Shown: positions 44,032 to 56,089, counted from the first letter of the stretch. The stretch: DNA of 64,000 nucleotides from Madurella fahalii (GCA_029876055.1 CM056878.1:4092001-4156000), one strand, 5' to 3'. The notes: a model not told the origin generated them from the letters alone. Translations and numbers: made by a program.

Positions 44032-45924
44032 CTAGCAATTCAACGCAACCTTGCAGTCGACAACCGCCGCCTGGCCCCCTTGGACCGCCTCGATCGCCTT
44101 CAGCAGGACACCCTCGAGGTCCGCCGCTTTATCGACTCGAGCAGCAAAGAGGTCTCCTCCAGCCGCCGCCTTTGCGATCCCCGCGTAATCAGGAACCGGC
44201 TCAAACGAGATGTTGATCTCCTCATTGGTTGCATTCGCCCCTAGCCCGTCAGGATGGACGAGCAACAGCGACTTCCGCGGCGCATTCCAGCCTGGCGTTC
44301 GGTTAGTGAGAGCTTCCACGAATCGATAAATACTGGTCGTGGCCTACCTTTGTTGTTCAGCACGATGGTTAGGACGGGGAGGTTGTAGCGCTTCGAGATC
44401 CAGTACACGCTACCCGGCACCGAGAAGAGATAAGTCCCGTCACCAACAATTTGCACTACAAACTTGCCCTTCTCCCCCTTGAGTTTAGCTTCATAGTCCG
44501 AGGCAAGTTTGATACCGAGGCTCCCGCCACCGGACCAACCAAGGCCGCCGCCGCCGCAGTTGATGAACGACCCGGGCGTTGTCGGCTGAAGGCTGTCGTG
44601 GACATAGAGAGTGTTGGTGACGGCCTCGACGGCCCAGATGGTGTCCTTGGGGCACAAGTCCCTAAGCTTTGCGCATAGATGGCTCGTTCCGAATTCGCCA
44701 TTCTCGAGCGGTTGAGACCGCGCTGCAATCCCCTCCAAACGCTTCTTGTGCGATTCTTGCAGGGCTGCCCACCTCTTCTCGCTCTCCTCGCCCGTCAGCT
44801 TGGACTTGAACCCCTCATCAGTCTTGAGCACTGCCAGAACTTGCTCAACGGCCGTAAGCGCGTCGGCACGGTACCGGGACTGCGCCTGGATGTAGAACAG
44901 CGGCATCACCTGCTTCAGGGGGTCGACATCAATGTGGAAGATCTTGGCGTCTTCCCTGGGCTTGCACTGGGTCGAGATCCAGGGGACGTCGCAATCGAGG
45001 ACAATGATGGTGTCGGCCGTACGGATCGCCTCCTCGTTTCCGTACCGCAACCCCAGCCACCCCGGGTGATCTGCCGGGAAGCACATGTCACTGCCGCCGG
45101 TATCCAGCACCCGAAGGCCCTTGACCGTATTCGCGAGCTCCACCAACGCCGCCGGGACAGTCTGGTTCCGCCCCGCGTAGCCTGTGATAAGCAGCGGCTC
45201 CTTCGCGTCAGCCAACGCTTCGGCGATGGCCCTTGCCGCTGAGCTCGGCAGACCGCCCAACTCGACCGGTTCCCACTCATTCTGCCTGATCGAGTAGGGC
45301 TCAATCTCCATCTCCATGACCTCGCGTGATCCGCAGAGATAAACGGGCCCCTGCGGATCCGACTTTGCGAACTGCAGCGCGCGGTTGACCATCTGCTTGA
45401 CGTTGACGCCCGTCTTGAGCTCGGCCGCGTAGCGGCAGTACTGCGCGACAATCTGCTTCTGGTCGGGCACGTCCTGGATCCAGTGGATAAACTCGGTCCG
45501 CGAGCCCCGCAGCTCGCCCTCCTGCGTGATGGGCGAGAGGCCGGCGAAGACGAGGATGGGCGCCCGCCCCGCGCTCGCGTTGTGCACCGCCGCGCCGAGA
45601 CCCTGCGTGCCCACGTCGACGTGCACGATGACGGCTTGGGGCTTGTTGGTCAGCCGCGCATAGCCGTCGGCCATCGACATCGCTACCATCTGTGTTGGTG
45701 TCAGCAGTTTTTTATATACCCTATTTTGGCTGAGGCCGGAGGTTTTGAGGAGGACGTACTTCATTAGGGCAGGTGATGATTCGTGGGAACTGGCCCTTCT
45801 TCTCCCTACCCCCCTTGACCATGGCCTCGATGATGCTCGGGTGGTCGGAACCCAAGTTCACAAAGACGTGAGTAACGCCAGCGTCCCATAGCGCCTCGAA
45901 GAAAGCGAAGGATGTTGTGTACAT
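44032..45924 (-). CDS. Thiamine diphosphate-dependent enzyme (acetolactate synthase / benzoylformate decarboxylase-like)
   Basis: 588 aa from exons 45924-45760, 45689-44348 and 44291-44032, all in phase. Contains the three domains of ThDP enzymes: Pyr domain with the cofactor-activating Glu E55 (TCPNE, joined by splicing to MVAMSMADGYAR), a central domain, and the PP domain with GDG (471-473) ending in NNK, i.e. the GDG-x25-NN metal/ThDP motif, completed by GWN from exon 3. The start MYTTSFAFFEALWDAG is usual for this fungal group; no mitochondrial presequence is seen, so it is unlikely to be the ILV2 acetohydroxyacid synthase. Substrate is not predictable; 2-oxo acid decarboxylation or carboligation is likely. 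Confidence 0.9.
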
Positions 45925-47633
45925 CTTGGGCTTCCCTGTCGCAACTGTGGATGACCGCCGATTTTGCACTTTACTCGCGTAATGGGAGGTTATTGGGGGG
46001 TTGTTGGCCAGATGTCTCGTTGCTGGTGAAGGGATAATTTTGCTCGGAGAAGCAGAATTTCTGGTATTTATCGTCCCACAGGCCAAGTCGCTATCGGCAG
46101 GATGATGTATAGATGAGGCGAACCGCATCGCCCCTTGGCGTGCCGTAACGCCCCCATCTCCAATCACGGCTACAGTGACGGCAGGGCGGTTGGTATGATG
46201 GTGTCCCTGGAGTACACTCCTTACCCTAACCGTTCGAGGCGGGGTTGCGCGGAGGAAGGGTGGCATCGCGGCAATGTTGATGCGGGGTCTCGCCCTAATT
46301 GTCCACTGGGTGGGTACCTTTGGTGCAAGATCAAGCTGCCGCGCAGCCTAATTGTGCTCAGATTTCCTGCAAAAGGTTATGCCGCGAGGCCGGCAGTCGG
46401 AGGCCGTTACCCTTGGGAAGTGGCTTCTAGAAGGATTCCTCTCCTTTTGTGTACCCGTCGTTTCGTTCCAACCTGTCACCCCTTCCCTCTCCCTGGAGGC
46501 GGCAAGGCCTGCAGTGACGGTGCGGATTACCAAAGCTTGATGCGATGATGGCTCGGGCTCAAGTGGGTTTAGCGTTCCCGAATCGATGGCTTTCGTCTGT
46601 TATCCGAGCGGTCAAGACGACAAAGGAAAAGCAGACGGTCGTGGCTAGCTATTTATTGTCGAGCCATCGGTGCTCTCCCAAGCGCACTCGGCTTAAGCAT
46701 CCCGGCCCCTATTCCGGCCCGTATGACGTCCGTGCCGTCAAGTGACCTTCCCGTAAGCTCAGCGTTCAAGGTCTGGCTGGCATCCGGTTACATAACAGGG
46801 GCGCACAGCCAGACGAAGCTTGACATTCTTCTGCCAACCGAATATCTGGATTCGAGAACCAGGGAGCAGGTCCCGGGTGCTGGTTGGCTACCGATGCCCT
46901 GTGGATATCCTCCGCATTTCCCCGCATGCCAGCGCTCCAGCGGGATTGACCGGTGGGGAAGCCTCGGGATAAGTGAGCTCACTGCGCCAGCCGACCCCTG
47001 GGTTGTCCCAGGCTCATCATTCTTTCTTCAACTTCTGGTGAGAGGCGACCTGATATTTAGTCTCGGGTGTCCTGTCCATTCCCGTCGTTCCCATCGGTTG
47101 CCATTCCCTGCTTCCCTGCGCGCAATAGCTTTTGTCTGGCCCGCAATGCCCGAAGGACCCGGCGTGTCTGACCACAGCGCAATTACTTACTGAGCCGAGG
47201 GTTTCCGCTCCCGTCGATTCCGCCCCACTGAAACCGCGACAGTGACCGGTGCCGGGGTTGGACTGGCGGGGTAGCCCCGTTTCGCTTGTATTGACATGTA
47301 CGGGCTAGGGCGTGGAGATGGAGTACGCCAAAAATTACCTATCCGAAACCTCCACGCCCTAGACAGACACACCGCCAAAACAACACTCTGGACATGACAT
47401 TGCCACTATAGAGAATGCCGACTGGACCTGCAAACCTATCGGGCCCATTCTGACCGACAGCGCAGCAAAGCATCCACTAAGACGACTCTCTGTTGGGGAC
47501 AAGGATCGTTCCCTGAATCCGGCAAGACGGGCTGGTAAAGCTCTGCATTTGGCCCATTCAGACATTCACACTGACTACGCTTATTAACCAGACACACAAC
47601 TTGAAGGCTCCACGGTGCACCCCGCAACCTCAA
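45925..47633. other. Intergenic, 1.7 kb
   Basis: Promoter side of the ThDP gene and 3' side of the GH43 gene. The only structured element seen is a 13-bp perfect inverted repeat (47305-47362). Confidence 0.45.
47305..47362. repeat. 13-bp perfect inverted repeat
   Basis: CTAGGGCGTGGAG at 47305-47317 is mirrored exactly by CTCCACGCCCTAG at 47350-47362, with a 32-nt loop. Confidence 0.85.
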
Positions 47634-49082
47634 TCACTCCAAAGAGAACGTCGCTTGCCTCTGCCGCGCCGCATCGTCCGCAACCGCCGACACGGCCAGA
47701 CGGCCGCTAGCGTCGAGACCGAGATACTGCCCAGCTGCGTCGGATGCTTCCAGCGACACCCCCTCGCTGTCCGCCAAACCCGGACGACGATTGAAGCTTG
47801 CCGAGGCCCTCGCAGCCGCCGAGTTCAAGTTCCTGGTCGTCTCAAACTGCACCTGCCCGCCGTTGAGCCAACGGACAAACGAGCCCGGATTGCTGGTCGA
47901 CTCCAGGCTCACTGTGCTCCCACCGGCCAACCCGGGGCTAACAATGCGGAACTGCGTGTCGGGCAAGGCCGGCGCGCCGCTTGGAGCCCCGGACCCCGTG
48001 TAGAACCGAACAAATCGACCCGGATCAGCGAGCGACCGCAGCCTGACCGGCGTAGCCCCATCCGGCACCGGAATACCAAAGTCCGGCGTGCCATCCGCCT
48101 TCCAGTACAGCTTCTGCACCCTGGTCCGCCGGTTCGGGTCGTTGAGCGGGTCCCCGTTGATGTCCCTGTACCCTCGATCGTGATAGACCATGATATCGCT
48201 CTGCCCGTCCTCGGACACGGTGAATGAGTTGTGCCCCGGTCCCCACTGGTTCGTGGCCGCGTTGCTGACGAATACCGGGTTGCGCGACTTGCTCCACGAC
48301 GCCGGGTTCATCAGGTTGGCTCCCTCGTCCGCCGTCAGCAGGCCCATGCAGTAGTTGTGGTCGGTCGCGCTGGCGGAGTAGGTCAGGAAGATCTTGCCGT
48401 TGCGCTGGATCACGTAGGGGCCTTCGTTGACCTTGTAGCCGATGCGCTCCCACGAGAGGTCCGGCCGGGAGATGGCCACCGCCGTCCCGCGGATTGTCCA
48501 GGGGTTCTGCAACGGCGCGAGCATGAGGCTGGAGTTCTCGTCCGGCCGGCTTGGGTCCTGCTGCGCCCAGACGAGATAACGGGTTCCGTTGGCAACAAAG
48601 GTCGAGGCGTCGAGGGAGAAGGTGTCCCAGTTGGTCCTGATGATGCCCTTTTCCGTCCAGCTCGCCGTCAGCGGGTTGCTGCCCGTCCCCTCGAGGACAA
48701 AGGCCCGGATCCGCCATTGGTTGGCGACGCCCAGCGCGACGTAGATGTACCACTTGCCGTCGATGTAGTGGAGCTCCGGGGCCCAGACCTGCCCGCTGCC
48801 CACCCCCGAGGACTTCCGTCGCCAGATGGTTGTCTCGGCAGCTTCCCCGAGCGCCTGGATGGTTTGTGCACGGCGGAGGATGATCTTGTCGTATGCCGGC
48901 ACTGTAGCCGTGAAGTAGTACCATCCATCCGTGTGCTTCATGATGTGTGGATCCGCACGCTGGTTCACCAGCGAGTTGACATAGCTCACAGCCGGCGACG
49001 CGGTAGCTGGGGCCGGAACCAGCGCCAACCACGTGGAGGCGAACACCGCCGCCGCGGTAGCGACGCGGTTAAGGAACTTCAT
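47634..49082 (-). CDS. Secreted GH43 arabinofuranosidase with C-terminal AbfB-type (CBM42-like) domain
   Basis: 482 aa, single exon; ATG at 49082 opens the signal peptide MKFLNRVATAAAVFASTWLA (the upstream in-frame stretch is not a signal sequence). Five-blade GH43 catalytic domain ~30-330 with the three acids visible: general base D44 (RADPHIM), D158 (FSLDAST) and general acid E220 (KVNEGPYV). Domain ~335-482 (VRLRSLADPGRFVR, ESTSNPGSFVRW) has the repeat look of AbfB/CBM42 arabinose-binding modules. Layout resembles exo-alpha-1,5-arabinofuranosidases of subfamily GH43_26, a comparison from memory. Divergent from a GH62 gene. Confidence 0.9.
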   Translation of the reverse strand: MKFLNRVATAAAVFASTWLALVPAPATASPAVSYVNSLVNQRADPHIMKHTDGWYYFTATVPAYDKIILRRAQTIQALGEAAETTIWRRKSSGVGSGQVWAPELHYIDGKWYIYVALGVANQWRIRAFVLEGTGSNPLTASWTEKGIIRTNWDTFSLDASTFVANGTRYLVWAQQDPSRPDENSSLMLAPLQNPWTIRGTAVAISRPDLSWERIGYKVNEGPYVIQRNGKIFLTYSASATDHNYCMGLLTADEGANLMNPASWSKSRNPVFVSNAATNQWGPGHNSFTVSEDGQSDIMVYHDRGYRDINGDPLNDPNRRTRVQKLYWKADGTPDFGIPVPDGATPVRLRSLADPGRFVRFYTGSGAPSGAPALPDTQFRIVSPGLAGGSTVSLESTSNPGSFVRWLNGGQVQFETTRNLNSAAARASASFNRRPGLADSEGVSLEASDAAGQYLGLDASGRLAVSAVADDAARQRQATFSLE

Positions 49083-49769
49083 TTCTATGCCGGTCCGTAA
49101 TCGCCTAGACACCAGGAACGAGCCCAGTTAGTGGATTGGTGTGGAAGTCACCGGGACAACCCGTTCTAATGTCCCGGGTGCGCGACTGTCTTAAGGGGGA
49201 GTTCCCGCCGGCTATATCTGGGGACCGTCTCCTAGTTCCGGGATGTGGCCCGCCGTGTACTATCCCGATATTTCGGTTGAATGTCCTTCTGGGTTTCTGG
49301 AAAGAAGACGCCGGCCGATATGCGCACCAATGAGCCAGTCGCTTTCAGAGTTACATTTTCCAGTCCCGGACCCATCACGGAGAGACCTCACTTGGAAATC
49401 ATAACCGGTTGGCGCGCAACAACGGGGTGCACGTTATCTAGCAACTATACCGGTCTGTCCGCATTTCAAAGGCGGGAATCATACTTAGTAACCGGGGGTT
49501 AGAATTATCCGCTTCAACCAGGTTCCAGAGTTAAGTCTTGTCCGCGTAACTTGGCGCACCAGTTCCTTCGGTTAGCGAATCGATACTACCATTGGCGGGT
49601 CCGATTGGAGGAACAATATATTACCAAGTCAATCGCAGCGTTTACTATTTCGCTTAACGACTTCAAATCGGGAGACACCCTCCGCATTTCAGAGTTATAA
49701 GACGCCGGCGTCGCTAGTCGACAGACATGTCGTAGGCTCCGATGAGGCCAACAGGATTATACAATAGTC
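49083..49769. promoter_or_regulatory. Shared divergent region of the GH43 and GH62 genes
   Basis: 687 bp between start codons of two secreted arabinofuranosidase genes. It may hold binding sites for arabinose/xylose regulators; I did not find a clean consensus site to name. Confidence 0.45.
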
Positions 49770-50837
49770 ATGCGTCCGTTTTCACTTTTCGTGGCAGCAC
49801 TATGGTCTGCTGCCGCCAACGCTCTGCCAGCCCCTGAGCAGGGTTTGGGCCGGCCCGCTGTGACAGCCAAACAGACGCCCACATTAACCGACTCCTTCGA
49901 ATGGACATCCACTGGCCCGCTCATCGGCCCCAAGAATGACAACCGTCGCTTAGCAGCTATCAAGGACCCCTCTGTTGTCGAAATCAACGGCACCTATCAT
50001 GTGTTTGCTAGCACCGCCCAGGAGTCCGGCTACAACCTTGTGTACTTCCGCTTCACTGACTTTGCCGAAGCCAACGACGCGACATTCTACTATCTTGATC
50101 AAAGCCCCATCGGCACAGGCTACCGCGCGGCACCCCAAATCTTCTACTTTGCGCCGCACAAGCTGTGGTACCTAGTTTTCCAGAACGGCAACGCCGCCTA
50201 CTCGACCAACGAGGACATTGCCAACCCGGCCGGCTGGAGCGCCCCCAAGAACTTCTACAGCGGCGTGCCTGAGATTGTCGAGCAGAACATCGGGGAGGGG
50301 TACTGGGTCGACATGTGGGTCATTTGCGATGACACCGACTGCCACCTCTTCTCGTCCGACGACAACGGACAGCTATATCGCTCGCAGACTCCGCTGGGTG
50401 ATTTTCCCAACGGGATGAGCCAGCCAGTAATTGCGCTGCAGGACGCGGACAGATACCGCTTGTTCGAGGCGGCGTGCGTCTACAGGCTCGTCAGCGGGGG
50501 GTATCTGCTGCTGGTGGAGGCTATCGGGACCGACGGGCACCGGTATTTCCGGTCATGGACGTCGGACAGCATCGCGGGGGAGTGGGAGGGGTTGGCCGAC
50601 AGCGAGGAAAATCCGTTTGCGAGGTCGAATAACGTCGTGTTTGACGAGGGTGTCGCGGCGTGGACTAAGAGTATCAGCCACGGGGAGGTGATTCGTACCG
50701 AGACGGATCAGACCCTGACGATCAGCCCGTGCAAGCTGCGGTTCTTGTACCAGGGACTTGATCCCGAGGCGGGCGGGACCTATAACGCGCTGCCGTGGCG
50801 CCTGGGGTTGATTACGCAGACCAACTCTGCTTGTTGA
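49770..50837 (+). CDS. Secreted GH62 alpha-L-arabinofuranosidase
   Basis: Removes arabinose side chains from arabinoxylan. 355 aa, single exon, signal peptide MRPFSLFVAALWSAAANALP. No cellulose-binding module. GH62 signature blocks start at FEWTSTGPLIGPKND; catalytic set visible as D66 (AIKDPSVV), D181 (VDMWVICDD) and E233 (LFEAACVYRL). Ends with the family-typical ALPWRLGLITQ. Length fits single-domain GH62 enzymes. Divergent neighbour of a GH43 enzyme with which it would act on arabinose-substituted polymers. Confidence 0.95.
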   Translation: MRPFSLFVAALWSAAANALPAPEQGLGRPAVTAKQTPTLTDSFEWTSTGPLIGPKNDNRRLAAIKDPSVVEINGTYHVFASTAQESGYNLVYFRFTDFAEANDATFYYLDQSPIGTGYRAAPQIFYFAPHKLWYLVFQNGNAAYSTNEDIANPAGWSAPKNFYSGVPEIVEQNIGEGYWVDMWVICDDTDCHLFSSDDNGQLYRSQTPLGDFPNGMSQPVIALQDADRYRLFEAACVYRLVSGGYLLLVEAIGTDGHRYFRSWTSDSIAGEWEGLADSEENPFARSNNVVFDEGVAAWTKSISHGEVIRTETDQTLTISPCKLRFLYQGLDPEAGGTYNALPWRLGLITQTNSAC

Positions 50838-51581
50838 AGCCCAGGTAACCTGGCTGCCCGTGTGAGGTTTCCGCATGCCTTATCCGCATGAACAATGCAG
50901 GGCCGCCACGCACAGGTGGATAGTGGATATCAAACTTGCCAATGGCTCGTCTTCTTCAGAAAAATAACCCTATTCCCCTTCAAACATCCCTTACGCAGTC
51001 TTGTATTCGTAACCGTGATATTTGTCTGGTTGGCAAGTTTAATGCCCTGTAAACAGTATATAGAGGCAAATTACCCACAGTTGCTCGGGGAGCTGCGGTC
51101 TCTGGGATTGGGCATTTGTCGGACCCTGCCTTGTTTGCTTTTGAATAGGACTCTTTGCGTTCTCAGTGACAGCATCCTAGTCAATCCTGGCGAATTTGTC
51201 CCCCAAGTTGAGCTAGTAATGCAAGCATTTGTTATGTGCTGTACTTTGGGTATCGGATTGTGAGAAATAAATTATTACAAGATTGACAGGCCGTGTTACT
51301 TTCTCCAGACCTAGTGTCACGACTTTAACGGCAGAACGCAGAAGCCCACTCATCCAGCTTTGTATCTCCTAATCCAACTTGTTGCTCCAGTGTGGCCAGA
51401 GAAACTTTTATACCCTTCCTTTCTGTACGGTTTCCTTTATACTGCCCTTCATGGCCATCCAGACCATTCTTGGAATTTGAAACCCTTATTTATTAGGTGG
51501 GCTGGCTAATACTTTAGTATTGACGCCTATATCACCTCTGGAAGAAGTTCGGGTTGTTGTGGCTGGTGTGGAAGCCGTCGC
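50838..51581. other. Convergent intergenic spacer
   Basis: 744 bp between stops of two convergent genes. A + strand frame at 50895-51263 has no coding signature. Nothing else supported. Confidence 0.45.
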
Positions 51582-54500
51582 CTATGATGACGACGGGCCA
51601 GATTCCGGCGAAAGTGAGATTGAAGCAACACCACCAAGCCGTCTTCCAGCGGGCTTTGACTGTGACTGGGAGCTTAGCTCGGTCTCAGTATCCGGTCTTG
51701 GAGGTCCGAGGTCTGGCCAGCGCCATGGAAACATCTCACTGCGGCCGAAAATAACGGCACCTTCATTGCCGAGGCTGCCGAATGGGTTCCCTGTCGAGCG
51801 AGAGGCGCTGGTTTGAGACTCCGGAAAGGGGCTGCGACAAAGTTGGCGCATGAGTGTCTTGTGCGGAAGCACGACCTGAATATGGTCGCAGTGCCGTCGG
51901 ACTGGGGGATTTCGCCCATCGCGCCCTTGATTTGACGCCTTGACCTTGCAATCGAACGCCTCGAGGACAGATGCGGCATGCCAGTAGACCCCGGGGGCAA
52001 GCTTCATGGGGACGGATGAGGCGCTGCCCTCTTGGCGAACGATTCTGGAAAGATCGTAAGTGCTGACGGCAAGGTATTCTTTCCATCTTGGCAGCATCTC
52101 CAATCCAGGACAGGTTTTGGCGGCGTCGGTATCCCCTTGAACGGGAGATATCAGTTCACCAAAGCCTTCGCCGAAGAGGGTAACGGCCTTGATAGCGCGA
52201 GTGAAGTCTACCCAGGATTTGCCACAACCGCTTGACATTCCGAGGTGGGCGACACGAGGAGTGACTGAACGGCGAGCGGCAATGTCCGTGAAGCGATAAC
52301 CTTCCAGCTTGCCTCTAGGCCTGAGCTTAAACGGCAGCCCAGCCAAGAAAGGATCGAGACTGGCCTGGTAGTCTATCAATTGTTCAAAGACGTACATGAT
52401 CTGGTTTACGCGGTCCTTCAGAAGGACACCAGTGCTGGTTCGATACTCAGTCTTGCTGGTCTGGCCGCCAATCGTGGCTTGTTCTGTGCGGACATCGTCC
52501 AAGTCGGGGAACACCGGCCGTTCCAAGTTGTGCCTGTTCCTCAAAAAGTCAATCGCAGCCCGTGGGCTGCACACATTAAGCCCCTCTTCTAGCTCGGACG
52601 GGTCGAAGAGACACTCCGGAGCGAGCTCACTATCGCAGTCGTGCTTCAGTGACGCTCTGACAAGATGAAGCAAGGTGTGGAGTCCATTGGACAGCCAAGC
52701 CCTGTGGTCCTGGACGTCATACAAAACCACGTACGAACCGGTGAGAGCAATCAGTGTGTCAAAGTAGGCCGTGTCCCTCCTAATCATGGGGCTTTTATCC
52801 TTCCTACCAAGGGAAAACTCGGCTCCCGCTGACAGAAACCCGGGACCACCAGAGATGACAAACTTTTCCAGGGCACAGCCTGACCCAACAAAATTGGGGC
52901 TTGACCATCCAATGTCGTAGTTTGCGAGAGGGGATCCTTGGAGCATTGTCAGTGTCTGGCTCGCCATAGGTGTCGTGGGGCAGTCCATACCGATGTTATA
53001 TGAGACCTTTGGCGCCCAACCGAGGATGTGCCTTGCGGCCTGCACCGTCTGTATCACAGCAGCCGGCGCCAGGAGGGAAAAAGATATACCTCCGCTGGAT
53101 ACTCGGTGGTCTGAAAAAGGCAGCCTGCTGCCATCCGGATTCATCATAAAGTGCCATAACATAATGGTCTTGTTGGTTTTGTCAGTGGTGCATGCGGTGG
53201 CAACTGTGGCGGCATTGAATCCTTTTAGGACAGCCACCTCTTGGAAAACGGTTAGACGTGGTGCACCAACTAGCAATCCCATAGCTTCTAGCGGTATCTC
53301 AAGGCCCCGAAGGTCATTGGCCCTCATGGGGACCGGAAAACCTTGGGCGACGACCGGATTTTTCAGTAAACCATACCAACAGGCTCCACGACCAGGCAGC
53401 ATTTCGTCTTGCGCAATCTCCTCTTCGATGAATGTGACCAAGCAACGGACTCCGCCATCCTGGCTAGATCCCTGAAGGACATGTAAATTAGCAATACTGG
53501 AGGATATCTCGTCCGGTGAAAAGGTCGACTCGCGCAATGCGGCGCCGATCCACGAGACGACTTCTGTAACTTCGACTATCGAGTCCTGGAGCCCGGTGCA
53601 ATCAACCCGGGTTACACCATCGCCCATCGCAACTAAGATTCGGGTATCATCAAAAAGATGCCCTGAAATCCTCATTTAACATGGAAAACGTCGAGCTATT
53701 TTCCACAAAAGCGTAGACACCTTACCTTCGGCGGCCTCTCCTTCTCGCACGACGGCAGCGATAAGGACTTTTAGAACTTGCTCCCCGACCTGGGGCCAAG
53801 TTTGTTTTAGATACTCTCGGCAAGTTAGTAGTTGTGTCCGCCTTCCAGAGCCCGTGATGGTCAGGGCAGTAGCGAGGGAGTGATGATCTTGATATCCCTG
53901 TTGTTCGATGAAGGCTCGGGCATCCCACAGCTGTTCAAGCATGATGCATTGCGTTTGGAGAGCTCGGTTGCCTCTCTGCTGTCCCAGAGAAGAGAATACC
54001 CTGCTCCGGATTCTCTCTAGGACGTCGGTCCTAGCATAATCTAATTGTGATCTACTCTGCACGGTGGCTCTGAGCAAGGCAAACGACGGCGTGTTGATGA
54101 CGAAGTTGATCCTCGAGATATCCACCTCGCTTAGGACGGGCATATCCGGCTTCCCTTCAAGGTCATCAGCGTCGCTAGCGTCTCCCAAGCCGGCATCGTC
54201 GCAAAATGCCTCGTGGAGTCCGGTGTGCTCATCAACATCAGGTGGGAAGACATCTAGTAAAGCGCCGTGGTCTTTCTGAAATTGCTCATTGATGGGGATT
54301 TCCTCTCCGGAGTGGTTCTGAGAAGCGCTCGGATCGAAATCAGGCCACAGCTCGATCTTCTGCTGGAATGTCATACTACGGTCGCTCAAACGGCCTTCGT
54401 CATAAGTATATCGTGCGTCGAGCGGCTCGTCAAGCGATTCTTCCCAGAGTCCATAGAAAGCCTCTGCAATACGGTTAGTGCATTTATCAGCAACAATATA

Positions 54501-55453
54501 TATCGAAGCACTTTGATCTTCATCTTACGCACTGTTTGTTCTGCCTCGTAAACGTACTCACGGCTTTCCCCTCTGGTAGCTTCTCGGTGTAAGCCAATCG
54601 CAGGGCAAAGGCACGAAGTAGATCGGGGAGCGCGTCGACCAGTTGAGGATTTGGGGGTACTGAACGGCTGGACTGTAGTAGCCTCCCACAACTGCTGAGC
54701 AAAAGCTTCAATGTAGGTACCAGTAAGGCCGTTGGGTAAGTCCAATGACAGGTTATCAGTTACCACCGAGGCAATATCAGAGACGTCGATTTCCCCGTCT
54801 TGTCCAGGGGATAGTTGGTACACTTTCGCACTCGTGGCGGCGTTGGAAGACGTTCCATAGCCTGAATCAGGAACTGTCGACAGCATCGCCGTCGGCGTAT
54901 TACTGTGCCTTCTTGGTTGCTCATTGCCTGCTATGTCCTGACTTGGAAAGGAGAGCGGTTCGAGTGGCGAGGGGAGCATCGGCGGCGGTGCCAGTTGCCG
55001 TATATCCTGCGGTTTACCTCCGCTATCGTGTGCACCTGGTATCCTGGCGTCCAGTCTTCGCGTGGGATTTGGCCAGTAGACGCCAAAGTCCAGACCAGGA
55101 AAACGCGTGAAAACCTGGCGCTCGCGCAACCCAGTCGCGACTTTCCATCGATACCCGGGGTTCAAATCCTCTGGGACATTGACCAGAATCGTTGGTGTAG
55201 AAGATGAAGGCTCGCCAACCATGAAAATGCGGCACTCGGGTAGCGGCCTGTAATCTGAAGTCAGGAACGCATCGCGGAGTGCGGACTTGATGTCGGGCAT
55301 CAAGGACTGAATCGCTCGATGCGCGGGACTGCCGGTGAGAACTGTCCAAATATCCTCATCGTGCTCCGCGCGGCCTCGGCGCCCGAACCAATAACCGACG
55401 GAATCCCAAGGATTCCCCAGCCAGTCGGGAACTTCTTCCGACGAGGAAGCCAT
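51582..55453 (-). pseudogene. Conserved fungal protein of unknown function, apparent +1 frameshift
   Basis: Three-exon model: 55453-54558, 54463-53726, 53662-51582. Junctions have GTACGT/CAG and GTAAGG/TTTCAG ends and keep phase. About 1220 aa. I recognise the type from many ascomycete genomes (large soluble protein, blocks RINFVINTPSFALLRATVQS, LTCREYLKQTWPQVGEQVL, GACWYGLLKNPVVAQGFPVP, LEIPLEAMGLL) but know no function. Within exon 1 the frame breaks: coding character (DALPDLLRAFALRLAY) continues in another frame from about 54655, at a run of five G (54653-54657). Removing the break by one base keeps the downstream splice in phase. So this is either a sequencing error or a recently broken allele. 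C-terminal ~60 residues are Ser/Pro-rich. Adjacent to the NLR-like gene on the same strand. Confidence 0.65.
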
Positions 55454-56089
55454 AATGACCTCGGGGTCCGCCTAGCTCATGGAGAAGCTGAGGATGAAGC
55501 CGAGTCCAAGAGCGGGGTCGGCGTGCAGAAGGGGGCTGCGCAGATAATGTGGTGTATAACCCCTTGGAGCATTTGGCGAGGCAACCAATGTTAGGTACCT
55601 TGCTTAACTACTTATTCTGATGACTAATGAGTGCAACATCTCATACCACGCGACGCGACTACTGGTCGAGCCCAGGTCGCTCCCCATGAATACGAAGCAG
55701 CGTGTCTTCACTTGAAAGGCCAGGACGTCAGTGCTGAGTGAAGAAGCGTCAATGGCAGGGGGGTGAGATGAGATGGTGGCACAGTTGCCCACAATCTTTG
55801 CTGTAGCCCGTCGTCAAGCTCTCGTTTGAACGTATTTAGAGCAAAAGCACTGGCAATCATAGTCGTTTAGGCGCAGGAGAGGATCCTGAGGAGCTGGCCG
55901 CAGGACTTTGAGCTGGAGAGGTCACTACGGCTAGGGCTCGTAGTGGATAGAGAGCCGGATGACTTAGTAAGGGAATACGTTGAGTGCTTAAGCAAAGGGG
56001 TGGTTTAGGTGGCATCAAGAACGCGGGTCGAGCAAATTTTGATTCACACCTGTAGGCATATATCCTGACTTTATAGACTAATTAACTTT
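55454..56089. other. Intergenic, 636 bp
   Basis: Between two minus-strand genes; nothing supported. Confidence 0.45.

Noticed and set aside
43304..44038. 244-codon - strand frame
   Set aside because: Begins with a non-ATG codon, low-complexity composition, no motif.
48025..49100. Long open frames on both strands over the GH43 gene
   Set aside because: Shadows; GH43 catalytic motifs and a signal peptide fix the true frame.
50895..51263. 122-codon + strand frame with hydrophobic segments
   Set aside because: Lies in a 3' spacer, no recognisable family; hydrophobic look comes from T-rich DNA.
55153..55166. GGGTTCAAATCC, similar to a tRNA B box
   Set aside because: Inside a coding exon, with no A box or cloverleaf around it.
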